This document shows positions 10,018 to 18,123 of a stretch of DNA of 64,000 nucleotides, piece by piece (position 1 is the first letter of the stretch; each line of letters begins with the position of its first letter). The DNA comes from Desulfobacter hydrogenophilus. GTDB lineage: Bacteria > Desulfobacterota > Desulfobacteria > Desulfobacterales > Desulfobacteraceae. Location of the stretch: the NCBI RefSeq assembly GCF_004319545.1, contig NZ_CP036313.1:4342501-4406500 (forward strand). The letters run 5' to 3'. Made by a program: the position numbers and the translations under genes. The notes beneath the pieces are model-generated. The model had not been told where the DNA came from. It saw nothing but the letters and a program-made list of their open reading frames with translations, and searched no databases.

Positions 10018-11140
10018 TGACTGTTGTTTTATTCAAAAACCGAATAACCCCTTGTGACGAACTGGCAATTTCACCCAATGTCAGGGCCCCAATGGGTGGC
10101 AGTTGATTCGGCAGTTCTTTTTTAATACCAGCAAGTTCTTTGCAGTATTGATCCCCGAGAAACAGCTGCCGGGAAATACAGTCGATGGTGAATGTATAAT
10201 AGCCTTCCTGTTTTTCATAAACAGAGGATAACTGCGTTCTAAGCTCTTTGGCAGCTTTTGCAGCAGATTGAATCAAGATATCAGGTTGAGAATTCAGTAT
10301 ATAGATCAAGGTATTTTGAGGAACACTCCCGGCACATTCTATGGCGGTACCATGTCTCTGAATGGGATCACGGACAAGATACTCATTATCCAATTGCACC
10401 ATCCCCAAAGGATAACATTTTGTGATTTCTAAGAAATTGGTAAAATCAATAGGTTCACTGCAATATTCCCTGATAATCCCCTCATAAAACGGAAAAGCAG
10501 GTTCATAATTAATGCTTTGAATTAAATTGTCTTTGGCACTTGTAACTAAAAAAGGCCCGGCAATACTTTCCCAACCATGACGAACGCCAAGTGCTAACGG
10601 GACTGGTAAACTAATAATAAAACATGCATTTTCATAACATCCCTGTGCCGTAATGAGACAGGGGCGATGGGAAAAGTCCAAATACCCGGCACCGCCACCC
10701 AGAACACTGATTGCTGGCCCCAGACAATCATAAATACATGTAATTACATTATCGATGCCCTTGCTTTGTCCATCAATAAGAACAATGGCTCCAGCAGGTA
10801 CTTTTCCATCTAACCACTGCTTTATTTCATTGGTAATTTCAATATTCGGGCGGGCTATTTCTTTTAAAATGGTAGAGAATAATGGTGTCGTAAATCCGCA
10901 GACCAAAGCGCCTTTATGATAGTGCATCTCATCATGAATAATACCAGGAAAGACACCAGCACAGGCAGGTATTGGCAACGATGCAAACAAAGGTGGGAGT
11001 TCTTCAATGTCAAATTCATGCTCACTTCCCAAAAAAACAAGCAGGTACTTTGCACCATTTTCCAGTGCCAAATCAATCATCCGGTGCAGTTCGGACAGAA
11101 GACCTGTTGTTTCAACATGAACACTGGAAAATATCTTCAT
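9995..11140 (-). CDS. FIST-domain signal-transduction protein
   Basis: This 381-residue protein matches FIST N- and C-terminal domains, a sensory module thought to bind small ligands and usually acting with chemotaxis or kinase proteins. Visible marks are the N-terminal alpha/beta domain with GAKYLLVFLGSEHEFD, the glycine-rich ISVLGGGAGYLDFSH near residue 150, and the C-terminal GALTLGEIASSSQGVIRFLNKT. There are no transmembrane segments or catalytic domain, so it must signal through a partner. The next gene, which probably encoded that partner, is destroyed by IS630 copy 1 (stump at 9850-10017). The FIST protein may thus be orphaned. Confidence 0.82.
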   Translation of the reverse strand: MKIFSSVHVETTGLLSELHRMIDLALENGAKYLLVFLGSEHEFDIEELPPLFASLPIPACAGVFPGIIHDEMHYHKGALVCGFTTPLFSTILKEIARPNIEITNEIKQWLDGKVPAGAIVLIDGQSKGIDNVITCIYDCLGPAISVLGGGAGYLDFSHRPCLITAQGCYENACFIISLPVPLALGVRHGWESIAGPFLVTSAKDNLIQSINYEPAFPFYEGIIREYCSEPIDFTNFLEITKCYPLGMVQLDNEYLVRDPIQRHGTAIECAGSVPQNTLIYILNSQPDILIQSAAKAAKELRTQLSSVYEKQEGYYTFTIDCISRQLFLGDQYCKELAGIKKELPNQLPPIGALTLGEIASSSQGVIRFLNKTTVIGGLGSE

Positions 11141-11449
11141 TATGACTCTTTAAATTGGTAAATAAAAATTTCATTGGAAGGGTAAAAAAAACACGAAATT
11201 TTATCATTTAAAATTCATGATATCATACATAGGAACATGGGAAATTACAAGGCAGCTCAAACCATAAAACTGCCCATCACCCTGCATTTGTAAAAAAAAT
11301 GGTAAGAAAAACAGAGTCTGACCCTATGTTTGCATTGGCCTGATCTGCCCCATGTTTTCCTATTTGTTTCTCGGCTACCGTTTTAAATCGGGACACCCTC
11401 AGAATGTTGTAATTGTCTGTCTATTTGGATCTTGCTATAGAAAACTGCC
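11141..11449. other. Intergenic region without a supported gene
   Basis: The stretch between the FIST gene start and the FAH-family stop is AT-rich and shows short reading frames with no recognisable homology. It must contain the FIST promoter. I saw no convincing -35/-10 pair or terminator hairpin. Confidence 0.5.
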
Positions 11450-12115
11450 TCATGCAACAGATGCAGAAAAGCCAAACCGGCCGTCAAGCTCCAACGCCAG
11501 CTTGTCACCTGATTTTAAAGCGGCCACACCGGCCGGGGTCCCGGTAAGGACAACATCTCCTGGCAACAGCGTAAAAAAACCGGACATGTAGACGATCAGG
11601 TCAAAGATTTTGTTAATCATCAACTTTGTACTCTCATCCTGACGCACCTGACCATTCACTTCCAGCTTTAATCGTGTATCCTGGGGATTGGCAAGGTCGT
11701 CGGGTCCAGTAAAGGGAGTGATTGGACAGGACCCGTCGAATGCTTTTGCCTTTTCCCAGGGCAGCCCTTTTTCCTTCAGCGATTTCTGGACATCCCGCAG
11801 GGTCAGATCCAATGCAAGCGCATAACCTGCAACAGCCGCCTCTACCTCGTCCCGACCTGCCCGGGTAATCTTTTTGCCGATCAACACGGCCAATTCCGTC
11901 TCATTGTGGCAATCCTTGGTAAAATCAGGGATCACAATCGGCTGACTGATCGGCTGCAGTGATGTTGCAGGTTTGATAAACAAAATAGGTTCCGTGGGCA
12001 TGGGATTGTCCAATTCCTTGATATGGTCTACATAATTGCGACCGACACAAACCACCTTTCCCACCGGCAGGTCGCACACCGACCCATCGTTAAATACATG
12101 TTTATATATCATCAT
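11450..12115 (-). CDS. Fumarylacetoacetase-fold hydrolase (acylpyruvase type)
   Basis: This 221-residue protein belongs to the FAH superfamily, like YcgM and FAHD1, which hydrolyse acylpyruvates or decarboxylate oxaloacetate using Mg2+ or Mn2+. CVGRNYVDHIKEL is near residue 28, the metal-binding acidic residues are in HNETELAVLIG near 72, the lysine-bearing segment is KAKAFDGSCPITPF near 120, and GDVVLTGTPAGVAAL is near 188. Length is typical for the small FAHD1/YcgM type. The gene lies alone between the FIST gene and a MITE, inside the segment bracketed by the two IS630 copies. The natural substrate is not shown by context. Confidence 0.88.
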   Translation of the reverse strand: MMIYKHVFNDGSVCDLPVGKVVCVGRNYVDHIKELDNPMPTEPILFIKPATSLQPISQPIVIPDFTKDCHNETELAVLIGKKITRAGRDEVEAAVAGYALALDLTLRDVQKSLKEKGLPWEKAKAFDGSCPITPFTGPDDLANPQDTRLKLEVNGQVRQDESTKLMINKIFDLIVYMSGFFTLLPGDVVLTGTPAGVAALKSGDKLALELDGRFGFSASVA

Positions 12116-12159
12116 TTCCTTTTTCCATTTTTAGACAACAATAAATCCAAAAGCGCTTA

Positions 12160-12319
12160 GGACCGCAGATTAAATAAGTTGGGCAGAAATAACGCCGAAT
12201 TTTGGTTCATCTACAAGGCGCATTAAAGGTTGAATAACAGTCCTATTGGACCTTTGATGCAACGAAGTAGATGGGCCAAAAGGCAAACTATTTCGTTCAA
12301 GTTATTTAATCTACGGTCC
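12160..12319. repeat. 160-bp palindromic MITE, copy 1
   Basis: A 160-bp element bounded by 18-bp inverted ends, GGACCGCAGATTAAATAA on the left and a complementary right end with one change, flanked by TTA on both sides. Almost the whole element folds on itself: arm segments CATCTAC, TTTTGG, AAAGGT and GCAT recur in inverted order around a central loop near 12240. The copy at 16771-16930 has the same length. No reading frame is carried, so mobility would depend on a transposase elsewhere. IS630 copy 2 sits 10 bases further right. Confidence 0.85.
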
Positions 12320-12355
12320 TTAACATCTAAGTACATGGACAAAAATAAATCTATG

Positions 12356-13368
12356 TTAAGAAAACGAAATTGTAAATTCCTTACCGACACTTGCCAATAT
12401 ATTATCCAACTCAGCTTTCAAAAATTTAAATCCTTTATAAGCAGATGTTGATAACCAAAAGTATTTGATATGTTTCCATAAAATTTCAATCAGATTCAAC
12501 TCCGGTGAATATTTGGGGATAAAGTATAGAAAAAGTCCTCTTTCTTCCCATGTCCCAACTTGAGCTTTAAAAATGGCGCTGTGATGTATTGGAGCATTGT
12601 CCAGAACAACGATGGTTCTTTTTGTTATGGAACGTGAAAAAACATCAAAGCAGGCCACGACAATATCTGAAGTAACCGAGCAATTAAAAACGCAAGGGAA
12701 AAAGTCATTTTGCTTATTCAAAAAACCCAACACATTGATTCTTGAGGTTTTTCCGCTCGGAAGTAAAAGCTGCTCATCCGCCTCTTGCCAGGCATATGGA
12801 ATCTCAGGCACGCCGGTAAAGCCAGATTCATCAAAATAATACAAGTCAATGATATTTGCCTTATCTTCATCTTTCAAGATTTCAATTTCCTTTTGCGCGT
12901 CCCTGAACTCGTTCTCATTGCGTTTGCTTTTGAGAGATTTCCGTCCTCGACACCAACGCAGTTTTTTTTTATAATTCGTTTCAGGGTTTTTACGCTGATT
13001 TTTTTACCAAACGTTCCCTCTATTTCAGTAATGGCACTTTTAAGTTGTCTTGGATTTTTCTTTACAATATCAATGACTTCATCATGTTTATCACCAGGGA
13101 TCAGTGGTGTCCTTCCAGGACGTGGTTTATCAATTAAAGAGTCAAATTGATATTTTCCCCATCCATCGATCCACTTCGAAACTGTTTCCTGAGTAGTCAA
13201 ACATATTTGTGAAATCTGATTGATACTATACCCAGAGTTGCTCAATCGAATTGCTTGAGCCCTAAGTTTAGTACGGTTTGACTCTTCATCCGAAAATTCA
13301 ATAAGTGACAGCCATTTTAATGCCAATGGCTCAATTGGAGAAACAAATTTTCTACCCGTACGTTTCAT
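12356..13368 (-). CDS. IS630-family transposase, two frames joined by a -1 shift
   Basis: The first frame (13368-12874) starts MKRTGRKFVSPIEPLALKW and holds the HTH part (INQISQICLTTQETVSKWIDGW and the second HTH around KNPRQLKSAI). The second (12877-12356) carries the DDE triad in FDESGF, LDNAPIHH and SPELNLIEILW. Upstream of its nominal TTG start, frame 2 reads KKKLRWCRGRKSLKSKRNEN, typical of an uninterrupted IS630 enzyme. The true protein is therefore a fusion of about 337 residues made by slipping -1 at the A9 run. Both copies keep this run, which argues for programmed slippage rather than decay. Confidence 0.88.
12962..12970 (-). promoter_or_regulatory. A9 slippery tract for transposase frameshifting
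   Basis: The coding strand has nine consecutive A residues between codons for RII and, in the -1 frame, KKKLRW. This offers A AAA AAA for ribosomal -1 slippage or RNA polymerase slippage. The same tract is at 9209-9217 in copy 1. Confidence 0.7.
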
Positions 13369-13459
13369 CTGATATCCTTGCTATGCAAATTAAAATAACA
13401 ACAATGATTTATTGCAAAGCAATAATAAAACAAGAATTATTTTTGTCCACCTACTTATA

Positions 13460-14377
13460 TCAATCCTTCAACGACAAAAGTGCCGGAGAGTGGTCCACCA
13501 AATATTCTGAAAGCTCATCAACCTCTGAGTAAATACGAGAATCCAATCGTTTCAACCAGCGTTTCGGTATTCCGTCGACCCCGTAAACAGCACCTGCAAG
13601 CATCCCGACCAAGGCGCCGGTCGTATCCGCATCCCCCCCCTGGTTTACCGTACCAACGAGGCAATCTTCAAAGGTTGTCGTTGAAAATAAAAAGTGGAAA
13701 ACGGTCTGCACCGTGTCCACAACGTAGGCAGAGCTTTTACCCGGATACGGGCGGTAACAAAAATCAGGATGTTCATCCACAAAATTGTCGGTATGGACCA
13801 GAAGTTGACTCAATGTGGCGCCCATCATGGCCTCATGCAGCAAACGGCCAAAAAATATACATGCCGCATCAGACAAAGGATTATTGTGCGTCAGGTGGGC
13901 CTGTTCCACCACGTATTGAGCAAGAGAATCTTCATTTCCCAGTGTGTAAAGCGCAACGGGAAGCATGCGCATCAAGGCCCCGTTTCCGGCACTCCAACGA
14001 CTCGGTGCCGCTTCAAGGGTCTGGTGGAGAATGTAGTTTCTGATTCCCCGGGCACATGTGGAGCCGACATCAATCGGTCGACCTTTTACCCAATTGGCAA
14101 ATTCCTCTGCTACGGCCGTAAGATTCCATCCCTGGGAATTTCGAATGGCCCGCCCTATACAAATCGACATTTCAGTATCGTCTGTTACTTGACCGGCTTT
14201 AAGATACAGCCATCCTTTCCCGATGATCTGTTTATGTACGCCATATTGTAATTTAATTTCCTCGGGCGTCATGAACTCGGTAGTCGCCCCTAGGGCATCT
14301 CCAATGGCAAGACCGACAAAGGCCCCTTTTGCCTTTTCCACAATTTGCTTTCTGTCTGGTACCCGAACCGACTGCAT
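13460..14377 (-). CDS. draG: ADP-ribosylglycohydrolase, DraG type
   Basis: This 305-residue protein belongs to the ADP-ribosyl-glycohydrolase family. The metal-binding positions are visible in GLAIGDALGATTEF near residue 22, GQVTDDTEMSICIGRAI near 62, GNGALMRMLPVAL near 132, and NQGGDADTTGALVGMLAGA near 250. In nitrogen fixers DraG removes ADP-ribose from the Arg of nitrogenase reductase and so reactivates it. The paired draT lies 17 bases upstream in the same direction, making this assignment much stronger than for an isolated family member. IS630 copy 2 begins three bases after the stop. Confidence 0.9.
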   Translation of the reverse strand: MQSVRVPDRKQIVEKAKGAFVGLAIGDALGATTEFMTPEEIKLQYGVHKQIIGKGWLYLKAGQVTDDTEMSICIGRAIRNSQGWNLTAVAEEFANWVKGRPIDVGSTCARGIRNYILHQTLEAAPSRWSAGNGALMRMLPVALYTLGNEDSLAQYVVEQAHLTHNNPLSDAACIFFGRLLHEAMMGATLSQLLVHTDNFVDEHPDFCYRPYPGKSSAYVVDTVQTVFHFLFSTTTFEDCLVGTVNQGGDADTTGALVGMLAGAVYGVDGIPKRWLKRLDSRIYSEVDELSEYLVDHSPALLSLKD

Positions 14378-14394
14378 GAATGATGGTTTCCCTG

Positions 14395-15195
14395 TTATAT
14401 GATTCGTCTGGAAATATCGTACAAACCGCCAATGACCAACACTTCTTCTTCCCCCTTGAGTATCCCGGCATGGAGAAAAGCGCCATCAAAAAAAATTTTT
14501 GCAACAGGCACCCTGGCTTCAATAACGAATGTTCCAAATTCCCAGGCCCGCTCAAAATCATGGGTAAAGGAATTTAGATTATTGAGCCGGACCACCCCTT
14601 TACCCGTCTTGCTGTCCCATTCAATTAATTCATGATCGTAAAACCCATGAACACCTCTGAAAAGGGTAATGTGACAGGTGTTCGGATCGCGACGTTCCAT
14701 CTCGTACTGAACAAATTCATAGAGAAGATCCAGCTGGTTGAAAATAGCGTTGGTCCGCCCTGAACCTTTCATACGATCCTTCATGTATGATAAATACTCG
14801 TCGCTCTCTTTTCCGCTAATCCGGCCGCCATGATAGGTTGGGGGCAGCCCCATCCTGCTTTGCACCCATCCCTTCAAGACCGCCCCTTCAACAGAATCGG
14901 CATTAAAAAGCCAGCCCCGAAGAAATCTTAAATAACTGTGTTTTATACTGAGCAGCTCACCAACATCACCTTTTTCTCGCCATTGATGAAGATGAAACGC
15001 AACCTCCATATAATCTTGAAATATTCTGGCTCTTTCTTCCCAGCTGGAAAGATTATCCAACTTTTTGAAAAAATGGGCATGGGTTGCTCGTACACCATGA
15101 ACACTTAAGGAGGTAGGATTGACGTTGAATTCGCGGGAGCCAATGACCCACGCCGGCACGCTGCACAAGCTGTATTGATAATGATAATCTGCCAT
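14395..15195 (-). CDS. draT: NAD+-dinitrogenase-reductase ADP-ribosyltransferase
   Basis: This 266-residue protein resembles DraT throughout: N-terminal YQYSLCSVPAWVIGSREFN, central KHSYLRFLRGWLFNADSVEGAVLKGW, HITLFRGVHGFYDHEL near residue 180, and RVPVAKIFFDGAFLHAGILKGEEEVLVIGGLYD at the end, which supplies the glutamate region of the ADP-ribosylation fold. DraT inactivates nitrogenase reductase by ADP-ribosylating one arginine in response to ammonium or energy loss. Its partner draG follows immediately. No nif genes are in this window, so the target is elsewhere in the genome or different in this organism. Confidence 0.9.
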   Translation of the reverse strand: MADYHYQYSLCSVPAWVIGSREFNVNPTSLSVHGVRATHAHFFKKLDNLSSWEERARIFQDYMEVAFHLHQWREKGDVGELLSIKHSYLRFLRGWLFNADSVEGAVLKGWVQSRMGLPPTYHGGRISGKESDEYLSYMKDRMKGSGRTNAIFNQLDLLYEFVQYEMERRDPNTCHITLFRGVHGFYDHELIEWDSKTGKGVVRLNNLNSFTHDFERAWEFGTFVIEARVPVAKIFFDGAFLHAGILKGEEEVLVIGGLYDISRRII

Positions 15196-15224
15196 AAATT
15201 ATTTTATAATAACCTTCACACTTT

Positions 15225-15662
15225 TTAATCTGCCTCAGGATAGGCAAGTTTTGAGTCTACTTTATACGTCCATGGCAGTCCTTCATTCTTCCAAACACCG
15301 AGCACACGCTTTCCATACAACGCACTATGTTCGTTTTTTTCTTTATCACCTTCAAATCCGCCCATCATATTGTATATTTTATCAAGCGGCCAGCTGGCCT
15401 TTAAATATGCTATGTTTGTTGCTTCACAAGAGTGGCTACAACTTCGACACATAAAAATAAGCGTATCGGTTTCAGGATTGAATCGTTTTTTAAGATCCTC
15501 TGAAAAACTTTCATTCAATATCATACCATATCCTTTGCCAACATGTTTTCTTGTCCAAAATTTTATGGGAACATGGTATGCAATAGTTGGATGTCCAACC
15601 AGAACCTACTCTGGACGGGTTCGGACATCCACAATAAAAACATGCTTATCTTTGGTTGCCAT
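15225..15662 (-). pseudogene. Rhodanese-domain protein interrupted by an in-frame TAG
   Basis: From the ATG at 15662 the frame reads MATKDKHVFIVDVRTRPE, meets TAG at 15608-15606 (codon 19), and continues VLVGHPTIAYHVPIKFW to FMCRSCSHSCEATN, where CRSC carries the rhodanese active-site cysteine. Without the stop it would be a single-domain sulfurtransferase of about 145 residues; homologous proteins have a tyrosine or similar residue after RPE. It precedes draT by 29 bases and likely shares its transcript. Either it is a recent nonsense mutant, a shorter product starts at the ATG at 15524, or amber is read through. A simple mutation is most likely. Confidence 0.75.
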
Positions 15663-15869
15663 GTTGTATGCTTGAGTTTGTTATTAAAAAATTAAACTAC
15701 CAATTATCTATGGGAAAAAGTTTTATCAGAAACAACCTGTCGATAACAGTATTATTTATTTAAACGTCCTTGATAAATCGCCTGACCAGTGAACGGTTGA
15801 TCAGGCTTGAAAACCACGCCCAAAAAGCTTAGCTTAAACCTCACAATTAATAATAAAGGAAACAATGCC

Positions 15870-16568
15870 ATGCTGACCCAGACTATTACATTTCCTGCAG
15901 CGTTTGCGGCAGGCCTTCTGTCCTTTCTGTCCCCTTGTGTGCTGCCGTTGATCCCGGCTTATTTCAGTTTTATCACAGGACTCTCTTTAGATGAACTGAC
16001 AGCTGACGACAAAGACGTGCGCAAAAAAGTAATTTTGTCCACCCTGGCCTATGTAGGCGGATTCTCCTTTATTTTCATCCTGTTCGGAGCATCCGCCTCC
16101 TTTCTCGGCGGACTTGCCTCCCGGTATTCCTGGGTTGTGCGTTATGTGGGCGGCGGCATTATCCTTCTTTTCGGGCTGCATCTGCTCGGTATTATCAATA
16201 TTAAAAGTTTTCAGTTTGAACGTAAATTTCATTTCAAGGAGACACCCTTTCATCTGTTTGGTACATTTTTGATCGGCATGGCCTTTGGCGCCGGATGGAG
16301 TCCGTGCATCGGCCCCATGCTGGGCAGCATTCTCATTGTGGCAGGCAGCCAGGACACCATCCTCAAAGGCGTGCTGCTGCTGGCCACCTATTCTGCGGGC
16401 ATGGCCCTGCCTTTTATTGTGATATCCATTTTCATTAACTCCATGATCAGTTTCATGAAAAAGGCCACCCGGGTCATGGGCGTTATCAATAAATGTGCAG
16501 GCGGGCTTCTCATTGTCATTGGTTTGCTGTTGATCTTTGACAAATTCCGGCTTCTGGCAGCCTTTTAA
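15870..16568 (+). CDS. ccdA: CcdA-type thiol-disulfide membrane transporter
   Basis: This protein of about 232 residues has six predicted membrane helices and passes reducing equivalents from cytoplasmic thioredoxin outward, for cytochrome c maturation or periplasmic thiol reduction. The paired cysteines are in FLSPCVLPLIPAY (residue about 25) and GAGWSPCIGPMLGS (about 150), both with the family SPC motif. I chose the ATG at 15870, with AAGGA 9 nt upstream. It runs opposite to draT and the rhodanese and has no obvious operon partner here; the window also encodes a c-type peroxidase at 18.1-19.2 kb that would need such a pathway. Confidence 0.9.
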   Translation: MLTQTITFPAAFAAGLLSFLSPCVLPLIPAYFSFITGLSLDELTADDKDVRKKVILSTLAYVGGFSFIFILFGASASFLGGLASRYSWVVRYVGGGIILLFGLHLLGIINIKSFQFERKFHFKETPFHLFGTFLIGMAFGAGWSPCIGPMLGSILIVAGSQDTILKGVLLLATYSAGMALPFIVISIFINSMISFMKKATRVMGVINKCAGGLLIVIGLLLIFDKFRLLAAF

Positions 16569-16585
16569 ATTCCGGCAAGAAATTT

Positions 16586-16770
16586 ATGATAAGCCGATCG
16601 CATGCGTTTACCGCATTTATTGGTGTGGCAACGTTCAGCAAACTAATGTTGAATACCGCCCGGCGTATGGTCTACCCTTTTGCACCGGCACTTGCCCGGG
16701 GGCTTGGGGTACCCCTGACGTCTGTCTGTAACTTCATTGATCGTCGTCAACCAGGCCCTGGCAGTCCTAA
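16586..16770 (+). pseudogene. MFS-type transporter N-terminal remnant
   Basis: The frame from 16586 reads NTARRMVYPFAPALARGLGVPLTSV, a typical first-helix region of major-facilitator transporters. Around 16730 the family-like reading TSLIVVNQALAVL continues only after a one-base shift. The sequence then stops exactly where the 160-bp MITE is inserted at 16771. No transporter-like reading resumes beyond the MITE. This is a degraded gene fragment. Confidence 0.6.
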
Positions 16771-16930
16771 GGCCCGCAGATTAAATAAGTTGGGCAGAAA
16801 GAACGCCGAATTTTGGTTCATCTACAAGGCGCATTAAAGGTTGAATAGCAGGTCGATTGGACCTTTGATGCAACGAAGTAGATGGGCCAAAAGGCAAGCT
16901 ATTTCGTTCAAATTATTTAATCTGCGGGCC
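16771..16930. repeat. 160-bp palindromic MITE, copy 2
   Basis: Same length and architecture as 12160-12319: ends GGCCCGCAGATTAAATAA and its exact complement (18 bp, perfect in this copy), flanked by TAA on both sides, the same 3-bp target as TTA on the other strand. The interior differs from copy 1 at only a few positions. It sits at the broken end of the transporter remnant. Confidence 0.88.
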
Positions 16931-17116
16931 TAAGTGCAGGAGCCGGAAGGGAGCACACAACCCGCTAAATATAAAGATGTATAACTTTTCTTCTTTATTG
17001 AGGTTCAATCAGGCTTTGAATCGGATGGATTCGTCCACCTGCTCTGCCCTCTGAAGACCTGTCCGAGTGCGACCGGGTGTTGACAGGCGGAAAGGAATAT
17101 CGCATTCTATGTCCCA

Positions 17117-17917
17117 ATGACAAAGATCTTTCCCATACCCTTTTCCGAAAAGGTCAAAAACAAAACCGATGAGCCGGTCACCGTGATGACGTTTAATCTC
17201 CGGTTCGGTTTGGCCAAGGACGGTGGTCCCCATGCCTGGGAACACCGGAAACCTCTGGTGTCAAAAATCCTGGAAACATACCCCAACGATTTTATCGGCT
17301 TCCAGGAGGTCAACCATTTCCAGGCCGAATTTTTGATCCGGTCACTGAGACACCACGATCACATTGGCTGGTACAACAAAGGGGTTAAATGGTGGCAGAA
17401 CAACCTGATCCTTTTCGACTCGTCCTGGGAATGCCTGGGGCACCGTCACTTTTTCTTAAGCCACACCCCGGACATCCTCTCCCGGCTTCCCGGTTCCAGA
17501 TGGCCCCGGCAGTGCGTCATTGGATGGTTTAAAAAGAAAAACCGGTATCTGCTCATGGTCAACACCCACTTTGATTTCACGTCCGAGGTCCAGCAAAAAA
17601 GCGCCGGCCTGGTTATGAAATTTCTTAAACGTTTTCCAAAGGGCGTGCCGCAGATCATCACCGGCGACTTTAACACCACCCCGGGTTCGCCTGCCCATCG
17701 GTGTTTTAAATCCCGGGGATTTGGTCTGGTCAAGGAAGGAGAATCCATCACCACCTTCCACGATTTTACCGGGAAAAAAACAGGGCGTCACATCGACTGG
17801 ATACTATACAGGAACGGTCTGTCTCCCGTATCCGAACAGGTGATACAGGACTCCTTTAACGGTCTTTTCCCATCCGATCACTACCCGGTTCGAGCCGATT
17901 TTGCCTGGATGCTTTAA
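17117..17917 (+). CDS. Endonuclease/exonuclease/phosphatase-family hydrolase
   Basis: This 266-residue protein has the EEP fold shared by DNase I, sphingomyelinases and inositol phosphatases. MTFNLRFG near residue 25, GFQEVNHFQ with the metal-binding glutamate near 58, VNTHFDF with the catalytic histidine near 153, ITGDFNTTPGS near 180, and the closing SDHYPVRADF all fit. No signal peptide is visible, so it acts in the cytosol or by another route. It stands alone, and the substrate (nucleic acid or phosphodiester lipid) cannot be read from the sequence. Confidence 0.85.
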   Translation: MTKIFPIPFSEKVKNKTDEPVTVMTFNLRFGLAKDGGPHAWEHRKPLVSKILETYPNDFIGFQEVNHFQAEFLIRSLRHHDHIGWYNKGVKWWQNNLILFDSSWECLGHRHFFLSHTPDILSRLPGSRWPRQCVIGWFKKKNRYLLMVNTHFDFTSEVQQKSAGLVMKFLKRFPKGVPQIITGDFNTTPGSPAHRCFKSRGFGLVKEGESITTFHDFTGKKTGRHIDWILYRNGLSPVSEQVIQDSFNGLFPSDHYPVRADFAWML

Positions 17918-18123
17918 GCCCGGCCTGCCGTGAAAATTCAGTAATACAAATCTCCTATACCATACTTCAAATTAGTATTGGCTTCTTTTGCCGTTGGTTA
18001 CTTGTTTTTGTCATGGCTTTTTCTCCTTTGTTGGCGTCCTGCCTCCGCCGTTCCAGGAATTATCTCCAAAAATTGTGAAGGCAGACGCTCGTGGGTTTTT
18101 TCAATATTTTATATTATCGATTA

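Larger units (their letters stand above)
12330..13455 (-). mobile_element. IS630-family insertion sequence, copy 2 (intact)
   Basis: The element is 1126 bp and oriented opposite to copy 1, with TA at 12328-12329 and 13456-13457. It has the same imperfect ends (AGTACATGGACAAAAATAA / AGTAGGTGGACAAAAATAA). It retains the C absent from copy 1, so the transposase reading frames are complete. It sits three bases after the draG stop codon. Confidence 0.92.

Noticed and set aside
11365..11410. Sequence resembling the 3-prime half of a tRNA gene
   Set aside because: TTTTAAATCGGGACACCC has a T-arm-like look, but no matching acceptor, anticodon or D arms can be folded upstream.
8725..13455. Composite transposon made of the two IS630 copies
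   Set aside because: Each copy has its own TA flank, and the genes between look like a remnant of a local operon (FIST) rather than cargo; an inversion or independent insertions are simpler.
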